DNA of 64,000 nt, taken from contig NZ_CP089924.1 in the NCBI RefSeq assembly GCF_021284765.1, forward strand, positions 1,444,001 through 1,508,000, read 5' to 3'. A program made the position numbers and the translations under genes. How positions within the stretch are numbered: position 1 is the stretch's first letter; each line of letters begins with the position of its first letter. A model generated the notes under the pieces. It made no database searches and was not told the DNA's origin. It was given only the letters and a program-made list of their open reading frames with translations. The DNA is from Lysobacter sp. 5GHs7-4. GTDB taxonomy: Bacteria; Pseudomonadota; Gammaproteobacteria; Xanthomonadales; Xanthomonadaceae. This document shows positions 23,827-32,881 of the stretch, one piece after another.

Positions 23827-24300
23827 TCAGTTGCCGCCGCGTATCCGCAGCGTCAGGCCCTTGAGGAAGTTGCGCAGCAGCTGATCGCCGCAGGCGCGGT
23901 AGTTCTTGTGGTCGGGTTGGCGAAACAGCGCGCTCAGCTCCGGCTTGGACACCGGAAAGCCGGCGTCGGCGAAGGCCTGGTGCATGTCCACGTCCTTGAG
24001 CTCGAACGCGACGCGCAGCTTTTTCAGCACCAGATTGTTGCTGACCCGCTTCTCGAACGGGCGCGGCGGCAGGCTCTCGTCGCGACCGCGATAGTGATAG
24101 ACCAGCCCGTCGAGGAAACGCGCGAGCACCGCGTCGTTGCATTCGGCGTAGCCCTCGTCCTCGTCCTTCTTCAGGTAGGCCTGGACCTGCGCCTTGTCCA
24201 GCGCATAGCCGGGGTCGGCCAGCTGCACCAGTTCCACGACCTTGTTGTCGCTGAGATCGAGCATGTAGCGGATGCTGCGCAATACGTCGTTGGTGATCAT
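23827..24300 (-). CDS. DUF1456 family protein (YehS-like)
   Basis: A 157-residue protein of two repeated helical units: MITNDVLRSIRYMLDLSDNK with LARFLDGLVYHYRGR in the first, and NNLVLKKLRVAFELKD with LLRNFLKGLTLRIRG in the second. This duplicated layout defines DUF1456/YehS, whose function is unknown. The ATG at 24300 is used because it gives the family's normal N-terminus; the frame is open 20 codons upstream. Confidence 0.87.
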   Translation of the reverse strand: MITNDVLRSIRYMLDLSDNKVVELVQLADPGYALDKAQVQAYLKKDEDEGYAECNDAVLARFLDGLVYHYRGRDESLPPRPFEKRVSNNLVLKKLRVAFELKDVDMHQAFADAGFPVSKPELSALFRQPDHKNYRACGDQLLRNFLKGLTLRIRGGN

Positions 24301-24481
24301 GGTCGGTCCTGCCGAAGCCGGGCCGGTCTGGCCGGCGCCGCGAAGCAGCGATTTTCGCACTTCGCACGGGATCGGGCGCGTCCGTATCGGGCGGCAGCAC
24401 GGCGGGCGCGGAATCGGCGCCGAACAGGGGGCGAGAGACGGCAGCCCTCCCTGGCCGCCGTGGGGAAGGCCGGGCGCGGGC

Positions 24482-25051
24482 CTAGCCCTGCAGCTCGCTG
24501 AAAACGTAGCCCTGGTCCTTGCGGGCCGCGTGGCAGGCCGCGCAGCCGCCGCGCTGCGCCTGGCTCAGGCGGTCGCTGCGCTGGCCGGCGGCGAACTCGG
24601 CGTAGCCCCAACCGCCGGTGGCGGCGTAGCGGCGCGCGTCCTTGACCATCACGTCGACATGGCGGCGCGGGCCCTGGTCGATGCTGCCGTCGGCGGTGAG
24701 GCGGGTTTCGAACAGGTCGTAGGCCAGCACCGAACCGTCGGCGAACTCGCCCTTGCCGTAGCCGGCCAGCGCGGTCTGGTTGGCGTAGATGTGGTGCAGG
24801 CCGCCGTAGCTGGCGAAGGCGGGGTGGCCGGCCGGGATCAGGCCGCTCTTGATGTGGGTCCAGCGCGTATAGCCCTGCGGGAAGGCGATCGCTTGCGGCG
24901 TCGTCGGATCGGCGGCCGCGGGCTCGGGCTCGGGCTCGGGCGCGGCGTGGCTGGAGCGCATCGCCAGCACGGAGGCGAGCGCGCCCAGGCAGGCTAGCGC
25001 GGCCGTGAGGGCAATGCGATGGGTTTCAGCGCGCATCGGCGGCGACCCCAT
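24482..25051 (-). CDS. cytochrome P460 family protein
   Basis: A 189-residue exported protein. An N-terminal signal/anchor segment is followed by a Glu-Pro-rich stretch and a P460-type domain; FPQGYTRWTHIKSG and the c-type haem site CAACH at the end (GGCAACHAARKDQGYVFS) are visible. P460 haem proteins oxidise small nitrogen compounds or bind NO-type ligands; the substrate here is unknown. Two starts are possible (25051 and 25036), both overlapping the end of the membrane-protein gene upstream. Confidence 0.82.
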   Translation of the reverse strand: MGSPPMRAETHRIALTAALACLGALASVLAMRSSHAAPEPEPEPAAADPTTPQAIAFPQGYTRWTHIKSGLIPAGHPAFASYGGLHHIYANQTALAGYGKGEFADGSVLAYDLFETRLTADGSIDQGPRRHVDVMVKDARRYAATGGWGYAEFAAGQRSDRLSQAQRGGCAACHAARKDQGYVFSELQG

Positions 25052-25547
25052 GGCCGTGCACTCGATCGCCGCCGGTGAAGCCGCGGCGCAGGATCAGTGC
25101 GATCGGCAGGCCGACCAGCACCGCGTGGGCGACGATGCTGCAGACGATCCACAGCGTGTTGGCCGCGCCGCCGCCCGGCGCCGCCGACAGCGGCACCACC
25201 ACGTAGGTCATCAGCACGTACAGCAACAGGCCGTACAGCAGGCCGTAGCGCACCGGCCGCGCGATCAGCGCCTGCCAGCGGCGCGCGACCAGGGCGTAGG
25301 CCGCGGCCATGAGCGTGGCGATCAGGTAATGCAGGAACAATCCCAGCGCGGCCGTGCCGTTGCCGCCCGCGAACGCATCCTTGCCCAGCAGGCCGGCCGC
25401 GATGCTCTGGCCGATGCGTTGCGCGGGCACGCCCTTGAGCCCCCAGAAGCTGGTCGCGTAAACGATGTCCAGGCTGCCGGCGACCACGCCGGCGGCGAGG
25501 ACGTACCACAACAGGGTGCGCGGGGAGGGCAGAGCGAAGCGGGGCAT
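25026..25547 (-). CDS. four-helix membrane protein, unknown function
   Basis: A 173-residue integral membrane protein with four hydrophobic segments (about 10-30, 65-85, 97-117, 132-152) and no recognised catalytic motif. GAGGA precedes the ATG. Its 3' end overlaps the cytochrome P460 start, so the two are co-expressed; it lies between that gene and the araC-type regulator on the same strand. Confidence 0.65.
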   Translation of the reverse strand: MPRFALPSPRTLLWYVLAAGVVAGSLDIVYATSFWGLKGVPAQRIGQSIAAGLLGKDAFAGGNGTAALGLFLHYLIATLMAAAYALVARRWQALIARPVRYGLLYGLLLYVLMTYVVVPLSAAPGGGAANTLWIVCSIVAHAVLVGLPIALILRRGFTGGDRVHGHGVAADAR

Positions 25548-25605
25548 GCGGTGGTCCTCGTCGTTACGGCGGTGGCGGTGTGTGAACGGGCGACGGCGTG
25601 GCGGA

Positions 25606-26487
25606 TCAGGCGGCCTGCGACTGCGCGCATTCCATCCGCCGCGCTTCGGTCGCGGTCAGGCCGAAGGAATGCTTGAAGGCGCGGCAGAACGCGCTCTGGC
25701 TTTCGAAGCCCAGCGCCTCGGTGATCTCGCACACCGGCATGCGGGTCTCGCGGACCATGCGCCAGGCGCGGTCGGAGCGCAGGCGCGCGGCGTACTCGGT
25801 CGGGGTCTCGTCGAACACGTCGCGGTAGATGCGGATCAGGTGGCAGGGCGAGTAGCTCGCGCTGCGCGCCAGCCGCGCCAGGTCCAGGCGCGCGTCGGGA
25901 TGGCGGCGGATCAGGTGCTGCACGCGCAACAGACGCAGCAGGGTCTGCTGGCGGCGGCGCAGGGTGCGGCCGCTGCAGCGCTGCAGGCGCTGGTGCAGAT
26001 CGCGCTGCTGGTCGAGCAGGGCCGCGCACAGGGCTTCCAGCAGCGGTTCGATGTCGTCCTCGACGTCGCGCGTGCGGCGCGCCAGGCGCACGGTCAGGCG
26101 GCGCAGGTCGCGACCGGCGACGCCTTCCCACGGAAACAGATCGGCGCCGCCGTCGCCGACCCGCTCGTCGCCGGCCGGGCCGCGCAGATAGCGCGCCCAC
26201 GCCGCCTGCGGGCCGACCAGGGCCAGCCAGCCGCAGGCCTGGCGCGCGCTGCAGCGCAGCGGGCCTTCGCGCCAGATCTGGGCGTGGCCGGCTTCGATTT
26301 CCCAACTGCTGTCCTGGCCTTCGCAGCGCAGGCGGCCCGACAGCGGCAGGCAGAACGAGATCCATTGCGCGGGCAGCTCCAGCTGGGCGCCGCGCGCGCA
26401 GGCGCGGACCAGGTGCAGCTCGTCGCTGCCGTGGGCGCTGAGGTCGAGGTTCTCGGCGAAGCGTAGGGGGTGGTAGCGCAGGTTCAC
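25606..26487 (-). CDS. AraC family transcriptional regulator
   Basis: About 293 residues. The N-terminal sensor domain begins NLRYHPLRFAENLDL and contains WISFCLPLSGRLRCEG; the C-terminal AraC double helix-turn-helix runs from RLARSASYSPCHLIRIYRDV through ITEALGFESQSAFCRAFKHS. The start was placed at GTG 26487, behind GAGAG; the frame stays open far upstream inside the antisense of the TonB receptor and is not coding there. It sits 58 bp before the membrane protein/P460 pair and is a plausible regulator of it. Confidence 0.85.
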   Translation of the reverse strand: MNLRYHPLRFAENLDLSAHGSDELHLVRACARGAQLELPAQWISFCLPLSGRLRCEGQDSSWEIEAGHAQIWREGPLRCSARQACGWLALVGPQAAWARYLRGPAGDERVGDGGADLFPWEGVAGRDLRRLTVRLARRTRDVEDDIEPLLEALCAALLDQQRDLHQRLQRCSGRTLRRRQQTLLRLLRVQHLIRRHPDARLDLARLARSASYSPCHLIRIYRDVFDETPTEYAARLRSDRAWRMVRETRMPVCEITEALGFESQSAFCRAFKHSFGLTATEARRMECAQSQAA

Positions 26488-26879
26488 GGCGACTCTCGCG
26501 ATTCGATGGCGCGTCCGGCGCCGTTGTGTCCACCCTACCCAGCGTCGCGCGTGGGCTGGAGGACCAATTGTTTCGAATGCGATGGAGCCAATCGGGCCCG
26601 CGGCGGGTCCGAAAAAGAGCCCGGGAAGATCCCGGGCATGCCTGCGGACGGTGGGTGCGCTGTGCCGTGGTTTCCTGCGTGCCGGACTAGCGTCGACCTT
26701 GCTTCGGAGAGAGAGATGGAGCACCGCTGACGGCGCACATCGTCGCGCCGGCGCGGCGCCCGCAATGTTCCGCCGACGCCCGCCCGGATCGTCGCGGGCC
26801 GTCGTTCGGCTGTGCCGAACGCGCGAAAAAAAAGCGGCCCCTCGCGGGGCCGCCGGTGTTGCGTCGAATCGCGTGTCGA
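26488..26879. other. intergenic region with two hairpins between the TonB receptor and the araC gene
   Basis: No gene is supported. It contains the TonB-receptor terminator (26826-26853) and a second hairpin at 26619-26637 (GCCCGGGA arms) that, read on the - strand, is followed by TCTTTTTC. The second hairpin lies upstream of the araC start and could end a short transcript or act as an attenuator. Confidence 0.5.
26826..26853 (-). terminator. intrinsic terminator after the TonB-dependent receptor
   Basis: On the - strand, a perfect 8-bp stem (26853-26846 with 26841-26834) with a 4-nt loop is followed by eight Ts. It lies about 27 bp after the receptor stop codon. Confidence 0.92.
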
Positions 26880-29800
26880 TCAGAACTTCTGCGTGTAGCG
26901 CAGGTAGTAGAAGCGTCCCGGCACTTCGTAGGCCGGATCGAAACTGTTGGCGAACGCCTGTGCCGAGAACGGCGGGTTCTTGTCGAAGATGTTGTTGATG
27001 CCCAGGGTGACCTTGGCGTTCCAGGGCGTGTTCCAGTACACGCTGGCATCGTGGTAGGTGGTCGCGCCGATCTTGTTTTCGGCCTCGGCCACCGACTGGA
27101 ACGAATCGCCGCCGGCGGTGCCGTCCCAGACGCCGTTGTTGTTGAGATCGACCGGAATGGCGATCACGCGGTCGGGGTCGCTGCACAGTTCGGGGAAGTC
27201 GTTGTCGACCAGCACCTGGCAACGCTCGTCCTGGTGCGAGAAGTAGCGCAGGTTCCAGGTCGCGCCGAAGTCGCCCTTCTCCCAGCGCATCATCAGGTTG
27301 GAACGGATGCGCCAGCCGTTGCTGCCGGTGATGTATTCGCCCGGTTCGTTGGCGGCCTCGTCGATCGGCCAGTCCTCGATGCGCTGGCCGATGCGCGGCA
27401 CGCCCTCCAGGCGCTCGCCGAACACGCCATCGTCGTCGAAATCGACTTCGGCCTTGGCCACGTAGGTCGAATCCCAGTTGAAGCTGAAACGGCCCCAGCG
27501 GGTTTCCGGCAGCTTGTAGTTGACGGTCAGGTCGAAGCCTTCCGTGCGCAGACCGCCGATGTTGACCGGCTGCGACAGCAGGTTGGAGATCGCGCCGCCG
27601 GGCGCGCGCGTGTAGTTGCAGAAGCGCTGCACGTTGCCGACCACGCATTCGTCGAGAATGAACTGGCCGGTCGGCGCGACCAGGGCGTTGTCGATGTCGA
27701 TCTTCCACCAGTCCAGGGTGACGTCGAAGCCCTCCAGCCAGCTCGGGCTGTAGACCAGGCCCAAGGTGGTGGATTCGCTGCTTTCCGGTTCCAGGTTGGG
27801 GTTGCCGCTGACGTTGATGCGGATCTGCGGATTGCCCTGGTCGTAGCCGCCGTTGGGCACGCCCTGGCCGATGCAGCGCGCCTGCGCGGCGGCCGACAGG
27901 CTGGGGAAGCGCGACACGTCGCAGGGGTCGGTGATGGTCGGGAAGGCGTCGGCGACGCCGGCGAACAGTTCGACGATGGCCGGGGCGCGGAAGCCTTCGG
28001 ACCAGTTGCCGCGGATCATCAGCTCGTCGAACGGCTTCCAGCGGAAACCGAACTTGCTGTTGAGCGTGTCGCCGACGTTGCTGTAGTCCGAGTAACGCGT
28101 GGCGATGGAGAAATCCAGCAGCTTGGCGAACGGCAGGTCGGCCAGCACCGGCACCGCCAGTTCCAGGTAGGCCTCGTCCAGCGAATAGCCGCCGGAGATC
28201 GGCGCGGCCGCGTTGCCCGTGGTGTTGCCCGAGGCGATCAGGGCGTCGGGCTGGAAGTAGCCGCTCTCGGCGCGGTGCTCCAGGCCGAACGAGAACGCCA
28301 GCGGGCCGCCCGGCAGTTCGAACAGGTCGCCGCCGATGTTGGCGTAGTAGGTCTTCTGCTTGAAGCCGACCGAGTCGTGGGCGACGAAGCTGGAATAGGC
28401 CAGCATCTCCGGCGTGATCGAGCCGGCCGCGCCGAGCAGGTTCAGCGGTACGCAGCCCAGGATGATCGAGGTCGGATCGCCGGGATTGCTGACGCAGATC
28501 GGCCGACCGGTGGTGGCGCGGCCGGCGACCGTGTCGATCATCGACGGGCCCAGCGCGTTGCGCAGCGCCAGCAGATTGAACAGGCCGTCGGTGACGGTGT
28601 TCTGCTTGTTCTCGCCGTAGAAGTAGCCGGCTTCCCAGTCGTAGGGCTTGTCGGCGAATTCCAGCGTGCCTTCGAAGCCGAGGTTGGCGGCGAAGGTGTC
28701 GATGTCCTGGCGGAACGAACGCCCGCCGGTTTCCACCGCACGGCGCTGGATGCGCGAGACGGTGGCGCCGAACGGGTTGTACATGCTGTCCGGGCTGATG
28801 GTCACGGTGCGCGGCTGCAGGCCCGCGCCCGGGCCGCTGCCCAGCACGATCGGCATCGCCGCCAGCAGCTGTTCGGAGCGGCGGTTGTTGTAGGTCAGGG
28901 TGGTGCGGAAGCGCAGGTTCTCGCTGATGTCCACGGAGCCGGCGGCGAACAGCGAGCGCCGTTCCTGCGGCGTCAGCAGGTAGTTGTCGGGAGCGAAGTT
29001 GTAGACGTCGGCCCCGGTGCGGTTGCGCCAGTTGGCGCCGGACTGGCCGTCGTTGTAGGTGAACTGGCCGGTGCTGCCGTCCGGGCGCGTCTCGGCCACC
29101 GAGCAGGTGCCGAAGATCGGATCGAAGCTGCCGTTGCACAGCGCGAAGCGGCCGTTGGGCACGGTCGAGCTGCCGAAGAAATTGCCGGTGCCGGCGACCG
29201 GTTCCTTGGAGATCTTGCGGTCGCCGGCCAGCACCGGCTCTTCCTTGACGTAGGCGATGCCGAACATCGCCGTCCAGCGGTCGGAGGCGGCGCCGACGGT
29301 GAAGTCGAAGGCCTCGCGGAAGCCGTCGCCGTCGTCGTAGGTGCCGACGTAGGCGTTGGCCTCGGCGCCTTCGTAGTTCTGGCGCAGGATCACGTTGACC
29401 ACGCCGGCGATGGCGTCGGAGCCGTAGATGGTGGACGCGCCGTCCTTGAGGACCTCGATGCGCTCGACCGCGGCGGTGGGGATGGTGTTCAGATCGACCA
29501 CGCCGCCCAGGCCGGCGCCGCCGACCCAGCGCTTGCCGTTGACCAGCACCAGGGTGCGGTTGGCGCCCAGGTTGCGCAGGTTGACCTGGGTCTGGCCGTC
29601 GCCGCCGTTGTTGACGGTGCTGTTCAGCGCCGAACCGTTGGCGGTGATGTTCTGGATCACGTCGCCGACCGAGGTCAGGCCCTGCGAGCTGATCTCGTCG
29701 CGGCTGAGCGAGAAGATCGGCTGCGAAGTTTCGATGTCGGTGCGCTTGATGCGCGAACCGGTCACCTCGATGCGATCGAGCGTGGTCGCCTGGGCTTCTT

Positions 29801-29903
29801 CGGCGGCCTGGGCCTGCGCCGCGAGCGGCAACGCGGCGGTGGAGACCGCGGCGGTGGCGAACAAGGCTCGTCGGATGGCGTGACTGAGGGTGTGCGAGGG
29901 CAT
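26880..29903 (-). CDS. TonB-dependent outer-membrane receptor
   Basis: About 1007 residues. Signal peptide MPSHTLSHAIRRALFATAAV with AQA cleavage, then the plug motif EVTGSRIKRTDIETSQPIF and the LNTIPTAAVERIEVLKDGAS segment of Oar/xanthomonad TonB receptors, then a long beta-barrel ending in a terminal aromatic residue (YLRYTQKF). It would import a substrate across the outer membrane using TonB; such large receptors often take up oligosaccharides or peptides, but the ligand is not predictable here. The start is ATG 29903, which has GGAG at 8 nt; ATG 29930 lacks a ribosome-binding site. It is divergent from a MocR-type regulator. Confidence 0.92.
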   Translation of the reverse strand: MPSHTLSHAIRRALFATAAVSTAALPLAAQAQAAEEAQATTLDRIEVTGSRIKRTDIETSQPIFSLSRDEISSQGLTSVGDVIQNITANGSALNSTVNNGGDGQTQVNLRNLGANRTLVLVNGKRWVGGAGLGGVVDLNTIPTAAVERIEVLKDGASTIYGSDAIAGVVNVILRQNYEGAEANAYVGTYDDGDGFREAFDFTVGAASDRWTAMFGIAYVKEEPVLAGDRKISKEPVAGTGNFFGSSTVPNGRFALCNGSFDPIFGTCSVAETRPDGSTGQFTYNDGQSGANWRNRTGADVYNFAPDNYLLTPQERRSLFAAGSVDISENLRFRTTLTYNNRRSEQLLAAMPIVLGSGPGAGLQPRTVTISPDSMYNPFGATVSRIQRRAVETGGRSFRQDIDTFAANLGFEGTLEFADKPYDWEAGYFYGENKQNTVTDGLFNLLALRNALGPSMIDTVAGRATTGRPICVSNPGDPTSIILGCVPLNLLGAAGSITPEMLAYSSFVAHDSVGFKQKTYYANIGGDLFELPGGPLAFSFGLEHRAESGYFQPDALIASGNTTGNAAAPISGGYSLDEAYLELAVPVLADLPFAKLLDFSIATRYSDYSNVGDTLNSKFGFRWKPFDELMIRGNWSEGFRAPAIVELFAGVADAFPTITDPCDVSRFPSLSAAAQARCIGQGVPNGGYDQGNPQIRINVSGNPNLEPESSESTTLGLVYSPSWLEGFDVTLDWWKIDIDNALVAPTGQFILDECVVGNVQRFCNYTRAPGGAISNLLSQPVNIGGLRTEGFDLTVNYKLPETRWGRFSFNWDSTYVAKAEVDFDDDGVFGERLEGVPRIGQRIEDWPIDEAANEPGEYITGSNGWRIRSNLMMRWEKGDFGATWNLRYFSHQDERCQVLVDNDFPELCSDPDRVIAIPVDLNNNGVWDGTAGGDSFQSVAEAENKIGATTYHDASVYWNTPWNAKVTLGINNIFDKNPPFSAQAFANSFDPAYEVPGRFYYLRYTQKF

Positions 29904-30063
29904 TGCGTAACTCCGCTGAGTAAAGGCCATGCGTTGGCCGGCTCAGTGAAATTACGAATCCTTAACGATCCGCGTTGCGCGGCCCGCGACTGAAAAGCTA
30001 TGCCGGACTGATGCGGTAACTGCGCGGATGTGGCGATTTGTGTTGACGCTCCCATTGGTCATG

Positions 30064-30093
30064 TTGTGCCGGCCTCGCTCCGCCCGATAAATT
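30064..30093 (+). promoter_or_regulatory. possible sigma-70 promoter of the mocR-type gene
   Basis: TTGTGC (30064-30069) and TAAATT (30088-30093) are separated by 18 bp, ending 68 bp before the regulator start. The match is moderate. The 258-bp divergent region must also hold the TonB-receptor promoter. Confidence 0.3.
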
Positions 30094-30161
30094 GAACGGC
30101 GGGCGCGGCGTTTGCGCCCGCGGATCCGGCGCCCGTCGGCGCGGACCTCATCGGAGCGGTG

Positions 30162-31604
30162 ATGCATCTGGAGCTAGACGGGCGCGGCCCGCTGCAGACC
30201 CAACTGGTGCGCGCGCTCAAAGACGCGGTGCTGTCGGGACGGGTCGCGCAGGGCGTGCGCTTTCCGCCGACGCGCGCGCTGGCGCAGCAGCTGGGCGTGT
30301 CGCGCAACACCGTGCTGGCCGCCTACGAGCAGTTGCGCGCCGAGGGCTTCATGCAGGGCCGGATCGGTTCGGGCAGCTACGTCGCCACGCCGATCACGCC
30401 GGCCAAGCCGTCGCCGCGCGCGGCCGAGCCCGGCGAGCCGCAGACCGACTACGTGCGCCGCTTGCGCGCCTGCCACGATCATGCGCGCATGCCCGGCCGC
30501 CGCATCGAGGGCGCGCGCTACAGCTTCCAGTACGGCGTGCCCTTCACCAATCCTTTGCTGACCTCGGCCTGGTCGCGCGCGCTCGCGCACTCGGCGCTGT
30601 ACACGCCGCCGACCTATCCCACCGCGCACGGCAATCCGGCGCTGCGCGCGGCCGCCAGCGAGTACGTCGCGCACCGGCGCGGCGTGATCTGCTCGCCCGA
30701 GGACGTGATCATCGTCGCCGGCACCCAGCAGGCGATCAGCCTGACCGCGCGCGTGCTGCTGGACCCGGGCGATACCGCGGTGATCGAGGAGCCGCAATAC
30801 TTCGCCTCGCGCGAGGCGCTGTACACGCATGGCGCGACGCTGGCGCCGGTCGCGATCGACCGCGAAGGGCTGCGCACCGACGACCTGCCGACGGTGCCGC
30901 CGCGGCTGATCTGCGTGACGCCCTCGCACCAGTTCCCGACCGGCGCGCTGATGTCGTTGCCGCGCCGTCTGGCCTTGCTGGATTACGCCGACCGCCACGA
31001 CTGCTGGATCTTCGAGGACGACTACGACGGCGAGTTCCGTTACGACGCCCAGCCGCACGCGGCGTTGCGCTCGCTGGACGAGTCCGGACGCGTGGTTTAC
31101 GTGGGCAGTTTCTCCAAGGTGCTGTTCCCGTCTTTGCGCCTGGGCTACATCGTGGTGCCGCCCAGCCTGCGCGACGATTTCATCGCGGCCAAATGGGTGG
31201 ACGATTTCGGCTCGCCGGGCATCGAGCAGGCGGCGCTGGCGCAGTTCATGGCCGACGGCAGTTTCGAGCGCCACCTGCGCCGCACCGGCAAGACCCTCAA
31301 GCAGCGTCGTGAGGCGCTGCTGGAAGGGCTGCGCAAGCACTGCGGCGAGCACATCGAGATCGAGGACTCGCACGCCGGCATGCACTTGCTGGTGTGGCTG
31401 CGCGGCCGCGACGCGGCCCAGGGCGAGGCGCTGATCGCGCACGCGGCCACGCGCGCGCTGGGGCTGTACTCGATCGCGCCGTATTACCTGCACGCGCCCG
31501 ACCGCGCCGGTCTGCTGATGGGCTTCGGAGCGATGTCGGTGGCGGAGATCGGCGAGGCGGCGAAGCTGTTCGGGGAGTGCTTGCGCGAGACGGCGCCGGG
31601 TTGA
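30162..31604 (+). CDS. MocR/GntR family regulator with aminotransferase-like domain
   Basis: About 480 residues. A GntR winged helix (PPTRALAQQLGVSRNTVLAA) is joined by a linker to a fold-type I aminotransferase domain with AGTQQAISL, EDDYDGEFRY and the PLP lysine Lys319 in SFSKVLFPS. MocR/PdxR regulators sense pyridoxal phosphate or amino compounds rather than acting as enzymes. The ATG at 30162 lies just after a GTG at 30159; CGGAG is well placed for ATG. It is divergent from the TonB receptor and may control it, or a distant PLP/amino-acid gene. Confidence 0.9.
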   Translation: MHLELDGRGPLQTQLVRALKDAVLSGRVAQGVRFPPTRALAQQLGVSRNTVLAAYEQLRAEGFMQGRIGSGSYVATPITPAKPSPRAAEPGEPQTDYVRRLRACHDHARMPGRRIEGARYSFQYGVPFTNPLLTSAWSRALAHSALYTPPTYPTAHGNPALRAAASEYVAHRRGVICSPEDVIIVAGTQQAISLTARVLLDPGDTAVIEEPQYFASREALYTHGATLAPVAIDREGLRTDDLPTVPPRLICVTPSHQFPTGALMSLPRRLALLDYADRHDCWIFEDDYDGEFRYDAQPHAALRSLDESGRVVYVGSFSKVLFPSLRLGYIVVPPSLRDDFIAAKWVDDFGSPGIEQAALAQFMADGSFERHLRRTGKTLKQRREALLEGLRKHCGEHIEIEDSHAGMHLLVWLRGRDAAQGEALIAHAATRALGLYSIAPYYLHAPDRAGLLMGFGAMSVAEIGEAAKLFGECLRETAPG

Positions 31605-31635
31605 GCGGGGCGGCGCGCAAGCCTGACAGCTAAAG

Positions 31636-31674
31636 AGCAAATCCCCCTCAATCCCTCTTTTCCAAAGGGGGAGG
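31636..31674. repeat. dispersed repeat, single copy
   Basis: Contains AGCAAATCCCCCTCAATC followed by CTTTTCCAAAGGGGGA. It matches the right arm of the element at 19385-19483. It lies between convergent genes and may serve as a terminator. Confidence 0.7.
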
Positions 31675-31684
31675 TACGTAGAAG

Positions 31685-32122
31685 CTAGCGCGAGGCGAAC
31701 GCCGCGACGACCAGACCGGCGGCCAGGCACAACCAGTCGAACGGGCCGTTGGCGAGCTGGGTCAGCAGCCAGGCATGGTGGACGCCGAGCTTGCCCAGCG
31801 AGTCGATCAGGCCCACGCCCAGCGAGAGGCCGATCTGGCTGGAGGCGATGCTCCAGCTGTACAGCACGATGATCAGCGCGGTGCCCAGCACGCCCAGCGC
31901 GGCGCGGCGCAGGCCGCGCGGCCAGCCGCCCAGGCGCAGCATCCAGGCCAGGTCGATCGCGCCGATCACCGCCATCCAGCTGTTCTGGCGGCCGCTGTAG
32001 AGGCTCAGCAGCAGCCAGATCGCGGCGAAGCCCAGCGTGCCCAGCAGCAGCAGCGACCACGACAGGGTCCACGACATCGCCGATTTGGGCGGCGCGGCGG
32101 CGGGCGGGGCGGCAAGGCTCAT
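31685..32122 (-). CDS. small membrane protein, unknown function
   Basis: A 145-residue protein with four hydrophobic segments after an Ala/Pro-rich N-terminus (MSLAAPPAAAPPKSAMSWTL). No known motif was recognised. The frame is open upstream to 32251, but the ATG at 32122 has GAGCCTT just before it and gives a compact membrane protein. It is divergent from sufT. Confidence 0.6.
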   Translation of the reverse strand: MSLAAPPAAAPPKSAMSWTLSWSLLLLGTLGFAAIWLLLSLYSGRQNSWMAVIGAIDLAWMLRLGGWPRGLRRAALGVLGTALIIVLYSWSIASSQIGLSLGVGLIDSLGKLGVHHAWLLTQLANGPFDWLCLAAGLVVAAFASR

Positions 32123-32329
32123 CGAAGGCTCGGCAGACGGGGGAATCCAGCCGCACAGCATAGCCGGCCGGACCGCCGCGGGCAGTGCCGGAGGTGGGGC
32201 GCCGACCCGGGCCGAACCCTTTGGCCACGCCGCGGCGACGCTGCGATCCACGCCCGGGGCGGGGCGGTGGCCGGCGCCCTGTTAAACTGCGCGCCTTGTG
32301 CCGGAGCGCGGCACCCCAATCTTTCCGGC

Positions 32330-32881
32330 ATGTATTCCCGCAGCAGCGAACCCGTCCGTTTCGAGCGCGATTGCGCCGTCGTCCTCGTGCCGCAGGGCGA
32401 GCAGGTGACCCTGCCTGCCGGCAGCGTCGGTTACATCACCCAGGCCCTGGGCGGCAGCTACACGGTGTTCGTCGAAGGCAACCTGTTCCGGATCTCGGGC
32501 AAGGACGCCGACGCCATCGGCAAGGAACCGCCCGAGCCGCTGGAACTGCCTGAAGGCGCCGACGACGAGGCGGTCGAACAACTGGTGTGGAAGCAGCTGC
32601 GCACCTGTTTCGATCCGGAAATCCCGATCAACGTGGTCGACCTGGGGCTGGTCTACGAAGCCCAGGTCAAGCCGCGCGACGACGGCCAGCGCACGGTGGA
32701 AGTGCGCATGACCCTGACCGCGCCGGCCTGCGGCATGGGCGACATCCTGGTCGACGACGTGCGCAGCAAGCTGGAAATGATCCCGACCGTGGCCGAGGCC
32801 GACGTCGAGCTGGTGTTCGACCCGCCGTGGGGCCGGCACATGATGTCGGAGGCCGCGCGCCTGGAAACCGGCATGTTCTGA
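32330..32881 (+). CDS. sufT: SufT-type Fe-S assembly factor (DUF59)
   Basis: A 183-residue protein. After an N-terminal extension (VLVPQGEQVTLPAGSVGYIT) comes a MIP18/DUF59 domain with PEIPINVVDLGLVYE and TAPACGMGDILVDDV, the layout of SufT, which helps mature Fe-S proteins under high demand. Most sufT genes lie with sufBCDS; this one is alone. The ATG at 32330 follows a short leader. A hairpin terminator is present 40 bp downstream. Confidence 0.87.
   Translation: MYSRSSEPVRFERDCAVVLVPQGEQVTLPAGSVGYITQALGGSYTVFVEGNLFRISGKDADAIGKEPPEPLELPEGADDEAVEQLVWKQLRTCFDPEIPINVVDLGLVYEAQVKPRDDGQRTVEVRMTLTAPACGMGDILVDDVRSKLEMIPTVAEADVELVFDPPWGRHMMSEAARLETGMF

Noticed and set aside
26856..29993. 1045-codon open frame on the + strand across the TonB receptor
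   Set aside because: Antisense shadow. The - strand frame has a signal peptide, plug motifs, C-terminal Phe and a terminator in the right place.
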